Assembly (NCBI GenBank): GCA_902385765.1
Contig: CABMGU010000066.1
Span: 1 to 6,642, forward strand
Origin: an uncultured archaeon
GTDB taxonomy: Archaea > Nanobdellota > Nanobdellia > Woesearchaeales > ARS49
Direction: 5' to 3'
DNA: 6,642 nt
This document shows, piece by piece, positions 1 through 5,800 of the stretch. Below the pieces are notes generated by a model that was not told the DNA's origin, did not search any database, and saw only the letters and a program-made list of their open reading frames with translations. Within the stretch, counting starts at the first letter, position 1. Each line of letters starts with the position of its first letter. The translations under genes and the position numbers were made by a program.

Positions 1-876
1 ATGCTTTTTATTGGAAAAGCCAACCTCTTTTAAATATTTCCTTATCTCGGCTTGTCTTGAAACAAAGAACCTCTTATTTTGTATGATTTTTGATGGTGAA
101 AAACCCAAAGTAACAAAAGCTTTCCTTGTATCCTCTAAAAGTCTTTGATTGTAATTGGTGAAACTAATCCTGAGCAGATTTGCATCGCGCTTAGACATTC
201 GAAAAATAGAACCATCTGTGTCGATTAAGCCTCTCAGGCAAGCCCTCAATGCCTCCTTATTTGTCCATACCCACGAGGGAATTGTCACCTGATTTTTGAT
301 CTTATCTCCTGCTTGAAGACCGTTTTTTTCCATATATTCCACAAGCTTTTTGCTTGATAAAACCAAAAATCGCTCATTATTTTTCGGTATGACAACTTCG
401 CCAGCCTTCAAATTAAAAAGTTTCTCCGAAATATTCCTTAAATAATTGTGGTATTCTTTATCGGCACTATAATCGCCCGCAATTTTTACCTGATAAACCC
501 TGATTTTTAGACCTTCTTTGTAACAAGAAATATTGCCATCACCCAGAACTGCTCCGATAAACTCGGCCAATCTTTCGTCTTTTTTCGGAATAGAAATTCT
601 TAGCGTGCTTCCTGGTGAATTATTTCCTCCTTTTGCTTTCCCCCAGTTATCATCGTATTTTGCCATGATGTAATCATCAAAACTCTTTTTAGCTATTCTA
701 CATAATTCATTATACAATTTGTCACTTAACAGCCTTGTTTCGTTCCTCAATTCGGTTGCAAGATAATGACTGCTAGCACCTGTTAGTTTCGACAATTGGT
801 TCCAAGATAATCTGCCTTTTGCGGCAAGAATAAGCTCTTCCTGCTTTCCCTTAAGAAGTCTTAATCGCATAACCAT
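1..876 (-). CDS. LAGLIDADG homing endonuclease with N-terminal HTH (partial, 3' end off left edge)
   Basis: The minus strand reads as one open frame of 292 codons from ATG 876-874 to base 1 with no stop, so the C-terminus lies outside the window. Two LAGLIDADG motifs are visible: LAEFIGAVLGDG at residues 103-114 and LRGLIDTDG at 214-222. The Asp before each final Gly (D113, D221) is the expected metal-binding catalytic residue. Two motifs about 108 residues apart indicate a monomeric enzyme that cleaves a long asymmetric DNA site. Residues 1-50 look like a helix-turn-helix (LSWNQLSKLTGASSHYLATE), followed by a basic Gly-rich linker near 75-92. The gene is free-standing: no host protein or intein splicing motifs surround it. 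A second in-frame ATG at 870-868 sits 26 nt from the centre of a TATA-like TTTAAAAA (899-892) and may be the true leaderless start. A regulatory role of such HTH-LAGLIDADG proteins cannot be excluded. Confidence 0.9.
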   Translation of the reverse strand, partial: MVMRLRLLKGKQEELILAAKGRLSWNQLSKLTGASSHYLATELRNETRLLSDKLYNELCRIAKKSFDDYIMAKYDDNWGKAKGGNNSPGSTLRISIPKKDERLAEFIGAVLGDGNISCYKEGLKIRVYQVKIAGDYSADKEYHNYLRNISEKLFNLKAGEVVIPKNNERFLVLSSKKLVEYMEKNGLQAGDKIKNQVTIPSWVWTNKEALRACLRGLIDTDGSIFRMSKRDANLLRISFTNYNQRLLEDTRKAFVTLGFSPSKIIQNKRFFVSRQAEIRKYLKEVGFSNKKH

Positions 877-891
877 TAGAATGTGCCCGGG

Positions 892-899
892 TTTTTAAA
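892..899 (-). promoter_or_regulatory. Possible TATA box for the homing endonuclease gene
   Basis: TTTAAAAA on the minus strand. Its centre is 26 nt upstream of the ATG at 870 and about 20 nt upstream of the ATG at 876, which favours the inner start. A competing TTTATAA at 933-927, inside the upstream gene's stop region, would give a leader of about 28 nt. Confidence 0.4.
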
Positions 900-907
900 C
901 TTTACTT

Positions 908-921
908 CTTGACCGCTACAC
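908..921 (-). repeat. tRNA-Gln D-arm-like fragment
   Basis: Minus-strand GTGTAGCGGTCAAG matches the D-arm of the tRNA-Gln at 1948-1935 (GTATAGCGGTCAAG) at 13 of 14 positions. No GC-rich acceptor strand precedes it and no anticodon or T arm follows before the endonuclease gene, so it is not a functional tRNA. Together with the 15-nt match at 927-941 it looks like an eroded copy of the tRNA-Gln promoter and 5' half. This origin is an inference. Confidence 0.45.
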
Positions 922-926
922 AACAA

Positions 927-941
927 TTATAAAGTTTTTGC
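927..941 (-). repeat. 15-nt repeat of the dphB end / tRNA-Gln promoter (copy 1)
   Basis: Minus-strand GCAAAAACTTTATAA is identical to 1998-1984. In both places it encodes A-K-T-L-stop in the reading frame of an otherwise unrelated gene, contains a TATA-like CTTTATAA, and lies just upstream of the tRNA-Gln D-arm sequence (intact at the other site, a fragment here). Confidence 0.6.
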
Positions 942-1295
942 TAACTTAGCCTGAACCTTAGTATACCTCAAAACATTCTCAGAACGCAGCAGCAAAGAAA
1001 CAGCAAGATAAGGCTCAACCTTGTTAAGAATGTCCTGGAAGTGCCTTTCACCCCGGTCTGTAAGCTTCAAAGACTTGTTATCATACGAAATAAGCTTTTT
1101 TTGCTCCAAATCTTCCAAATTCTTGTACATCGCACGCTCGCCCTTGCTGACCATGTTGGCAGCCCTTGCAAGCTCGATAAAAGCCTTCTTATTCATATTC
1201 ACAACAAGAGGTTTATCTGCAAAACGCCTGTCACATTCCTCATAACACCGCCCCAATGCAAACAGGACAAAAGCCTGCGGCTTAGATAAGCCCAT
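927..1295 (-). CDS. Winged helix-turn-helix DNA-binding protein
   Basis: A 122-residue protein without a recognised specific family. It has an opening helix (about 5-22), a helix-turn-helix at roughly 36-66 with a recognition helix near GERAMYKNLEDLEQKKL, a short wing (ISYDNKSLKLT, 69-79), then a long C-terminal helical region that could serve for dimerisation. This MarR/PadR-like layout suggests a small transcription factor; the target is unknown. The ATG at 1295 is supported by a TATA element (ATTTATAAG, 1326-1318) centred about 27 nt upstream, giving a leaderless transcript. The gene follows the PAP2 gene by 18 nt but has its own promoter overlapping that gene's last codons. Its final codons (AKTL-stop) are identical at DNA level to those of dphB. 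Confidence 0.8.
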   Translation of the reverse strand: MGLSKPQAFVLFALGRCYEECDRRFADKPLVVNMNKKAFIELARAANMVSKGERAMYKNLEDLEQKKLISYDNKSLKLTDRGERHFQDILNKVEPYLAVSLLLRSENVLRYTKVQAKLAKTL

Positions 1296-1313
1296 AACAA
1301 GAATAGTTGTTTT

Positions 1314-1769
1314 TTAACTTATAAATCTTGCGACAAGCCAGACGCTAACAAACGCGATAAGAACACCAACAATCAAGCCAACAATGACGTCTGAGATAAA
1401 ATGACGCTTCTGAACAACACGGGTGATGCCGACAGCAACAGCGCACAAAGCAAACAAAGCGGTCAACAAAGAATTGCTGAAGTACAAAGACAACAGAGTG
1501 GCAAAAAGAGAAGCACGCATTGCGTGAAGGCTTGGAAAACTCCCAGCATCAAAACGGCCGATAAAATTATGGTATGCCTGCTTGTCAGGACGGCGCCTGA
1601 AAAAGAGCAAACGAACAGTGATAGTCAGGGCATATGCTATTACAAATCCAACAATCAATTGCCAAAACAAAACAAGCTTTCCAAGAATCAAAGCCAACAG
1701 CATAGCAACAACTATCAAAGGGTTGCCAGCCAGACCTTTCAAGTCCTGCAAATTCTCCTCTAACATCAT
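1314..1769 (-). CDS. PAP2-family membrane phosphatase
   Basis: A 151-residue integral membrane protein with all three motifs of the PAP2 (type 2 phosphatidic acid phosphatase) superfamily. Motif 1 is R53-x6-RP61 (Arg replaces the usual Lys). Motif 2 is PSLH, 79-82. Motif 3 is TR117-x5-H123-x3-D127, with H123 the expected nucleophile and H82 the general acid. Hydrophobic segments at about 17-50, 87-115 and 127-150 place the active site at the membrane surface. Family members remove phosphate from lipid phosphates or isoprenoid (undecaprenyl/dolichyl-type) pyrophosphates; the substrate here is not determined. The length is short, covering the core helices only. ATG 1769 or the adjacent ATG 1766 is the only plausible start, since the frame upstream has no start codon before a TGA. 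The nearest TATA (1862-1854) implies a leader of about 63 nt containing the tRNA-derived hairpin. Confidence 0.9.
   Translation of the reverse strand: MMLEENLQDLKGLAGNPLIVVAMLLALILGKLVLFWQLIVGFVIAYALTITVRLLFFRRRPDKQAYHNFIGRFDAGSFPSLHAMRASLFATLLSLYFSNSLLTALFALCAVAVGITRVVQKRHFISDVIVGLIVGVLIAFVSVWLVARFIS
1318..1326 (-). promoter_or_regulatory. TATA box of the winged-helix gene, inside the PAP2 gene end
   Basis: ATTTATAAG on the minus strand is centred about 27 nt before ATG 1295. It lies in the last sense codons of the PAP2 gene (F-I-S-stop is encoded by TTT ATA AGT TAA). Confidence 0.65.
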
Positions 1770-1791
1770 ATAGGCCCGGGCGGATTCGAAC
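1769..1791 (-). repeat. Duplicated 3' end of tRNA-Gln (23-bp direct repeat, copy 1)
   Basis: Exactly identical to 1864-1886, offset by 95 bp. It corresponds to the tRNA-Gln T-loop, 3' T-stem strand, 3' acceptor strand, discriminator and two flanking bases. The sequence 5' of it does not restore a T-stem (GCGAG faces CCGCC), and no matching AGGCCCG 5' acceptor strand exists, so this is a fragment, not a second tRNA. It abuts the PAP2 start codon; its last base is the first base of ATG 1769. Confidence 0.85.
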
Positions 1792-1825
1792 TCGCGCCAA
1801 CTGCGGTTGGCTGAAGTTCAAATCC
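1782..1825. repeat. Quasi-palindromic hairpin made of tRNA-Gln-like pieces
   Basis: On the minus strand GGATTTGAAC (1825-1816) pairs over 10 bp, with one G-U, with GTTCGAATCC (1791-1782). Inside a 4x4 internal loop (TTCA/GCGA), GCCAAC pairs with GTTGGC around a CGCA loop. The 3' arm is the duplicated tRNA 3' end. The 5' arm, read on the plus strand (1804-1825), resembles the tRNA-Gln intron tail (12 of 13 bases of CGTTTGGCTGAAG) joined directly to a T-arm (TTCAAATCC). The DNA can form a cruciform, and the RNA would be the leader hairpin of the PAP2 transcript. Confidence 0.7.
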
Positions 1826-1853
1826 TTATAGCATAATTACTGGATAAACTTTG

Positions 1854-1862
1854 TTTATAAAA
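1854..1862 (-). promoter_or_regulatory. Possible TATA box for the PAP2 gene; also tRNA-Gln T-run
   Basis: TTTTATAAA on the minus strand, a few bases after the tRNA-Gln 3' end. By usual archaeal spacing, transcription would begin near 1832, leaving a leader of about 63 nt before ATG 1769. The TTTT at 1862-1859 could also terminate the tRNA transcript. Confidence 0.45.
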
Positions 1863-1863
1863 G

Positions 1864-1886
1864 TATAGGCCCGGGCGGATTCGAAC
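1864..1886 (-). repeat. 23-bp direct repeat, copy 2 (native tRNA-Gln 3' end)
   Basis: The native copy, within tRNA-Gln plus two downstream bases, of the sequence repeated at 1769-1791. Matching stops at both edges (1863 vs 1768, 1887 vs 1792). Confidence 0.85.
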
Positions 1887-1957
1887 CGCCGTCAAAGGGT
1901 CTCTTCAGCCAAACGACTGCCAAAGCCCTCTATACTTGACCGCTATACGACGGGCCT
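1866..1957 (-). tRNA. tRNA-Gln(UUG) with 19-nt intron
   Basis: The gene is 92 nt and the mature tRNA 73 nt. The acceptor AGGCCCG/CGGGCCT pairs fully, with the A1-U72 pair typical of archaeal tRNA-Gln. The D-stem GTAT/GTAT has two G-U pairs. The anticodon stem is GAGGG/CCCTT, the variable region TGAC, and the T-arm GGCGG-TTCGAAT-CCGCC; the discriminator is A, and CCA is not encoded. Removing bases 1919-1901 gives the anticodon loop CTTTGGA with anticodon TTG, decoding CAA. The intron lies at the canonical 37/38 position. In archaea this tRNA is normally charged with Glu and amidated by GatDE (family knowledge). A TATA element (1991-1983) lies about 30 nt upstream, within the dphB stop region, and a T-run follows the 3' end. 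Confidence 0.92.
1901..1919 (-). other. tRNA-Gln intron with bulge-helix-bulge splice motif
   Basis: The fold is CTTT-GGC-AGTC-GTTT-GGCT-GAAG-AGA. CTTT/GAAG forms the 4-bp central helix flanked by the 3-nt bulges GGC and AGA, and AGTC/GGCT forms the intron hairpin. Cuts GG|C and AG|A, after the second base of each bulge, are those expected for archaeal tRNA splicing endonuclease and release exactly 19 nt. Confidence 0.88.
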
Positions 1958-1972
1958 GCACTATGTGCAGGC
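1954..1972. repeat. Perfect 8-bp inverted repeat at the 5' edge of tRNA-Gln
   Basis: GCCTGCAC-TAT-GTGCAGGC. On the minus strand the 3' arm includes the first four bases of the tRNA (1957-1954), so in the precursor this hairpin would compete with the acceptor stem. It could also act as a stop signal behind dphB, but it has no T-run. Confidence 0.7.
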
Positions 1973-1982
1973 CTGATTAGGA

Positions 1983-1991
1983 CTTATAAAG
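1983..1991 (-). promoter_or_regulatory. TATA box of tRNA-Gln, overlapping the dphB stop
   Basis: CTTTATAAG on the minus strand; its TAA is the dphB stop codon. The centre is about 30 nt from the mature tRNA 5' end, so the primary transcript would start a few bases before the tRNA. Confidence 0.6.
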
Positions 1992-1998
1992 TTTTTGC
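1984..1998 (-). repeat. 15-nt repeat of the dphB end / tRNA-Gln promoter (copy 2)
   Basis: GCAAAAACTTTATAA, identical to 941-927. It encodes the last four residues and stop of DphB and carries the tRNA-Gln TATA element. Confidence 0.6.
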
Positions 1999-2742
1999 CT
2001 GCTTTAGCGCTTCTTCCTCAAGAAAATGAAGATTGCCGGGAATGACTAAACAGTGAGGCGCAGGACCAAAATCAGCATCAGAAACCTCTGTTACTGTTCC
2101 AGAAACAATCTTCTGATCTTTCGCGCCAAGCCTTGCAATACCAACACACCAATCCTTAGGCAGGAAAACCTTCTCATCACGTTTTCTTTCGATCTTTCTT
2201 AAAAGTTCAATACCTTCATTAACAGACATAAACCTGCTGTTGACCGGGTCCAGGTCCAAAAGAACCAAAGTGTGAGCGCCTATTGACTTGTTCTCTTTAA
2301 TTATGTTGTAATAAGACTCCGGCTCAAAGTTCTCCTTTGGAAAAGGAATACTTGTAGTCTTGCCAAACTTGTAAACCTGCAGGCCAGCAGCGCCGATAGC
2401 ATTGATAATTGAAGCATTATGAATGATTTCAGTATTTATTTTAAGTTCCCTGGCGCGCTGCAAAATATCCCAATGAGTGGTAGCGCACAACGGGTCACCA
2501 ATAATTAACAATGCGACATTCTTACCTTTTGATTCCTTCAATAAAACTTCAGCAGTCTCAACAAAATTCCTGTCAGCAAGCTCAATCTTCTTTCCGTAAA
2601 GCTTTTCGAGACTTTCCTTTGAACAGGAAAGCCTGGAAGTATAGCACTCCAAATACAATTTATCGCAGTTTTTCACTGCCTCAAGACCTTTCAAAGTAAT
2701 GTCCTTCTCATCCGCGAGCCCGAGACCGATTAAATACAGCAT
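1984..2742 (-). CDS. dphB: Diphthine synthase (diphthamide biosynthesis methyltransferase)
   Basis: 252 residues, close to the usual archaeal length. DphB uses S-adenosylmethionine to methylate the amino group of the 3-amino-3-carboxypropyl side chain on a histidine of elongation factor 2, giving diphthine; it acts in the cytosol after Dph2. It belongs to the tetrapyrrole (precorrin-type) methylase fold. Visible marks are the N-terminal MLYLIGLGLADEKDIT strand and Gly turn, the GDPLCATTH signature at 82-90, a conserved block around 108-134 (HNASIINAIGAAG, then YKFGKTTSIPF), LLDLD at 161-165, and the C-terminal PHCLVIPGNLHFLEEEAL. ATG 2742 is supported by a TATA element 27 nt upstream and by the start of the conserved strand. 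The gene is divergent from the cyclase gene. Its stop overlaps the tRNA-Gln promoter. It is a housekeeping gene and gives the clearest archaeal signal in the window. Confidence 0.95.
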   Translation of the reverse strand: MLYLIGLGLADEKDITLKGLEAVKNCDKLYLECYTSRLSCSKESLEKLYGKKIELADRNFVETAEVLLKESKGKNVALLIIGDPLCATTHWDILQRARELKINTEIIHNASIINAIGAAGLQVYKFGKTTSIPFPKENFEPESYYNIIKENKSIGAHTLVLLDLDPVNSRFMSVNEGIELLRKIERKRDEKVFLPKDWCVGIARLGAKDQKIVSGTVTEVSDADFGPAPHCLVIPGNLHFLEEEALKQAKTL

Positions 2743-2764
2743 ATTCTGGTAAAAATGTGGCGAG

Positions 2765-2773
2765 TATTTAAAG
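2765..2773 (-). promoter_or_regulatory. TATA box of dphB
   Basis: CTTTAAATA on the minus strand is centred about 27 nt from ATG 2742, giving a leaderless transcript. Confidence 0.65.
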
Positions 2774-2814
2774 CTTTATCTTTTAACCACTCCTCAGTAA
2801 CGAATATAGAAAGG

Positions 2815-2822
2815 TTTATAAA
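2815..2822 (+). promoter_or_regulatory. TATA box of the cyclase gene
   Basis: TTTATAAA, preceded by purine-rich GAAAGG that could act as a BRE, is centred about 28 nt before ATG 2847. The GAGG at 2841-2844 is only 2 nt from the ATG, too close for a normal ribosome site. The gene is probably leaderless or nearly so. The 104-bp spacer from 2743 to 2846 holds the two divergent promoters. Confidence 0.65.
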
Positions 2823-2846
2823 GGTTGTTTATGTACTAAAGAGGAT

Positions 2847-5800
2847 ATGGGAGTGGATGAGATAAGAGCAAAATATGAACAACTTCTCAGCGAAGTAAGC
2901 TATCTGGAAAGCTTCTGGCCAAAAGGACTCGGAAGGCCAAGAATAGACACAAGAGCAATCTGGAAGAGCGACATAGCAGGATTCACAGCAGCAACAGATG
3001 ATGCTTTGAAACAAGGACAGCTTGCAACAGCCAAATGGGTCAGACGCATAGGAGATGAAATCTACGGCTCATTCGACCTTCTACTGCCACACGGAGCAAA
3101 CATACAATACCACGAAGGAGATGCAGGAATAGCAATCTTTGACACGCTTGAAGGCGCCATATACGGCGCAACAGCAGTCAAGGATGCCATAAACAAGCTA
3201 AAACCAGTAATACTCAGCGACAAAACAGACAAACAACTAAAACTAAGACAAGGAATAGCAACAGGAAAAGTATTCACGGCAGTAGTTGGTGATGAAACCA
3301 GAAAAATACCAGTCATAGACGGAATCGGACTTGAAGATTCCTACGAAATGGAAACAATAGCAGACAAAGACGGAATAGTCTGCGTGGACGAAGCAACATA
3401 CCAAGGACTAAAAGACAAATTCAAGTTCACAAGAAAAGAAGCCAACAGCAGAATCGGATACGAACTCGCAGAAAAACCAACACTGCCAAAACTCACACCA
3501 AGACCAACAGAACAAATGCCAAAAAATCTGGCAAAAGAAACCGAGTACCTTGAACAAAGAAAGCAGGAACTGCTCGCATTCTTCCCGCCATTAGCAAGAG
3601 CCGAAGTCTACGGAAAAACCGGGGCAGAAGCTCCAACTGCAAAAACAGGCAACGCTGCCATAATGTTCGCAAAACTCCCCACGCTCGCAGCACTCGTTGA
3701 ACATCACTCAGACAATCCTGACAAGATGGCAGAATCATACGGCGCACACTTCAAAATCTTAAGAGACCTCATAGAGACAGAAAACGCAGGAGAAATAGAC
3801 AAACTGTATTTGGGCAAAGTCATAGCAAGATTCAGAGACAACTACGAAGATGCGGCAAACCACACAGCAGCACACCTTGCAGAACGAATAGCCCGTGATT
3901 ACGCGATAAGAGAATTACTCGCAGAAGCAGGAATAACAATAGAAACGCCTCCAATAGGATACTATTGGGGCGAGGTCATCATAGGCCCAACAGGAACAGA
4001 GAGAAGAAGAGCATTCACAATGCTCGGGGACAGGGTGAACAGGGCAGCAAGACTAATGATGAAATCAAAAGAATGGTCAAAACACAACACGATGGGACTG
4101 CCAAAAGAGCCAATACCGCTCACAAATATACAGAAAGCAAACAAATTCGTAGTCAAAACAGAGCCGGACGACGGAGCGCCTGGCGAGAAAAAACTCAAAG
4201 GAATCCACAAATCAATAGACGTTTACACCACGCCTCCGCCAAGAGACAAATCAGCAGAAAGCATGACAGTCATGCTCAAAAGAAAAACACTCATAGGAAG
4301 AGACGCTGAACAGGAAAAACTCAGAGCAATCGCAAAAATGCCCTATGAGCAGCAAAGCATACAAGTAAACATAACATCAGAAGCAGGCGGAGGCAAAACA
4401 GAACTCACAAAAAGATTCGAGGAACTATTCAGCCAGTTAGGCAGAAGGCATTCTCAACAGCCCGTGATATACCACGCATCAACAGCAGAACAGGCAAAAG
4501 ACATTCCCGACTATTTGTTCCAAGACTTCATAAGAAACGCGCTCGGCGTAAAAGCAGAAACCGCACGCGAAGAGATAAAAGCAAAACTTGATGTTTTACC
4601 GGAAGAAACAAGAAAAATAGTCCACCACTGGCTCGGCTTCAACTTAGGATACGAAAAACCAGCACAGACAGGACCGCAATTAGAAGAAGCAAGAAGAAAA
4701 TCACTATTAGACATAATCGAAGAAGGACCAAAACTATTGGTGTTCAACGACGTACACTGGGCAGACGAAGCAAGCATTGACAGGATAGAATGGCTAGCTA
4801 CACAACTGCCAAACGCGATAATAACAACAAATTACAGGCCAATACAAAGACAACTCAAAGGAACAACAATAACACTTGGACCGTTCAACAGGCAGGCCAT
4901 AGCACAGCACATATGCTACCTCCTGACAAACCAAATACCGCACGATGAGCTAATAAAATTCGTAGAAAAACACTCCACAGGAACGCCCCTCATCATTGAA
5001 GAATTAATGCGTTATTTGCACCAGCAAGGCCACATCAAAGACGGAAAACTCACAAAAACAACACAAGAAATAGAAGAACAGCTCGGCAAGATAGAATTCG
5101 AAGACAGAAAACTGGAAACCATAGAAAAACTTACCTTGCAAAGATACAGAAACCTGCGAAACGCTGAAATGCAGGCAATACTCGACTACGCCTCGTGCAT
5201 GTTCGGCGAAGAATTCCCAAAACGGCTCCTTGAAGCAACACTCGGCAAGAAAGAACTGGACGCAACACTGCTCGCACTCGAACACGCAGACTTCCTAAAA
5301 CGAAACAACGGCAGCGTAACATTCAAGCACAACCTCGTCAAAAACGCAATCAGAAAGTGCATCCCAGACGACCAAAGAAGAAAAATGCACACAACGGTAG
5401 GAGACAGAAGGAAAGAACTGTACGGCGAAGGAGACGACCAAATAGTAGCACTCGCGTGGGATTACGAGAACGGAGAAAGTGACGACAAAGCATTACAATA
5501 CCTTTTGTTAGCGGAACGCCTTTTTGTGGAGGGAAAACAGAACACGACAGGCATTTCATACGCGGGCAAGATACAAAAACGCTTTGATACAATAAGAGAA
5601 CCAACAACAAGCCAAGTGAACATATACGGAACATCTTTGAATGGAAAAGGAATAGCTTACAAATGGCTGAGACGGTTTGCAGAAGCAGAAGAAGCATTAA
5701 ACCAAGGAATGATGACTTCTGAAAAGCTGCCTGAAAACCTAAGAGACGCATTACAATTGAAATTGCACTTGAATTTTTGCACACTGTACCCTGATGATTT

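Noticed and set aside
906..921. 5' half of a functional tRNA interrupted by an endonuclease-containing intron
   Set aside because: The seven bases before the D-arm are AT-rich (ATAATTG), an unlikely acceptor strand, the TATA spacing would start transcription after the D-arm, and the 3' half is not visible.
1585..1821. Alternative 78-codon minus-strand frame overlapping the PAP2 gene
   Set aside because: It runs through the tRNA-derived hairpin and out of frame with the motif-bearing PAP2 frame; the composition shows no domain.
1801..1835. A plus-strand tRNA 3' half (GTTCAAATCC T-arm-like)
   Set aside because: Flanking bases form only a poor T-stem and no acceptor or D-arm is found; treated as an inverted fragment within the hairpin.
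1771..1850. A second complete tRNA on the minus strand ending at the duplicated CGGGCCT
   Set aside because: There is no AGGCCCG 5' acceptor strand upstream, the T-stem halves (GCGAG and CCGCC) do not pair, and an anticodon arm cannot be built without mismatches.
2839..2846. Shine-Dalgarno site for the cyclase gene (GAGG)
   Set aside because: Only 2 nt from the ATG, whereas the TATA spacing supports leaderless or near-leaderless initiation.
3965..4309. Plus-strand 114-codon frame within the cyclase gene
   Set aside because: Lys/Arg/His/Asn-rich translation typical of a frame-shifted A-rich gene; the overlapping frame has conserved cyclase motifs.
5350..5784. Antisense open frame of 144 codons opposite the cyclase gene
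   Set aside because: It is a shadow of the A-rich coding strand, which produces Leu/Phe/Ser-rich antisense frames throughout the gene; there is no start signal or domain.
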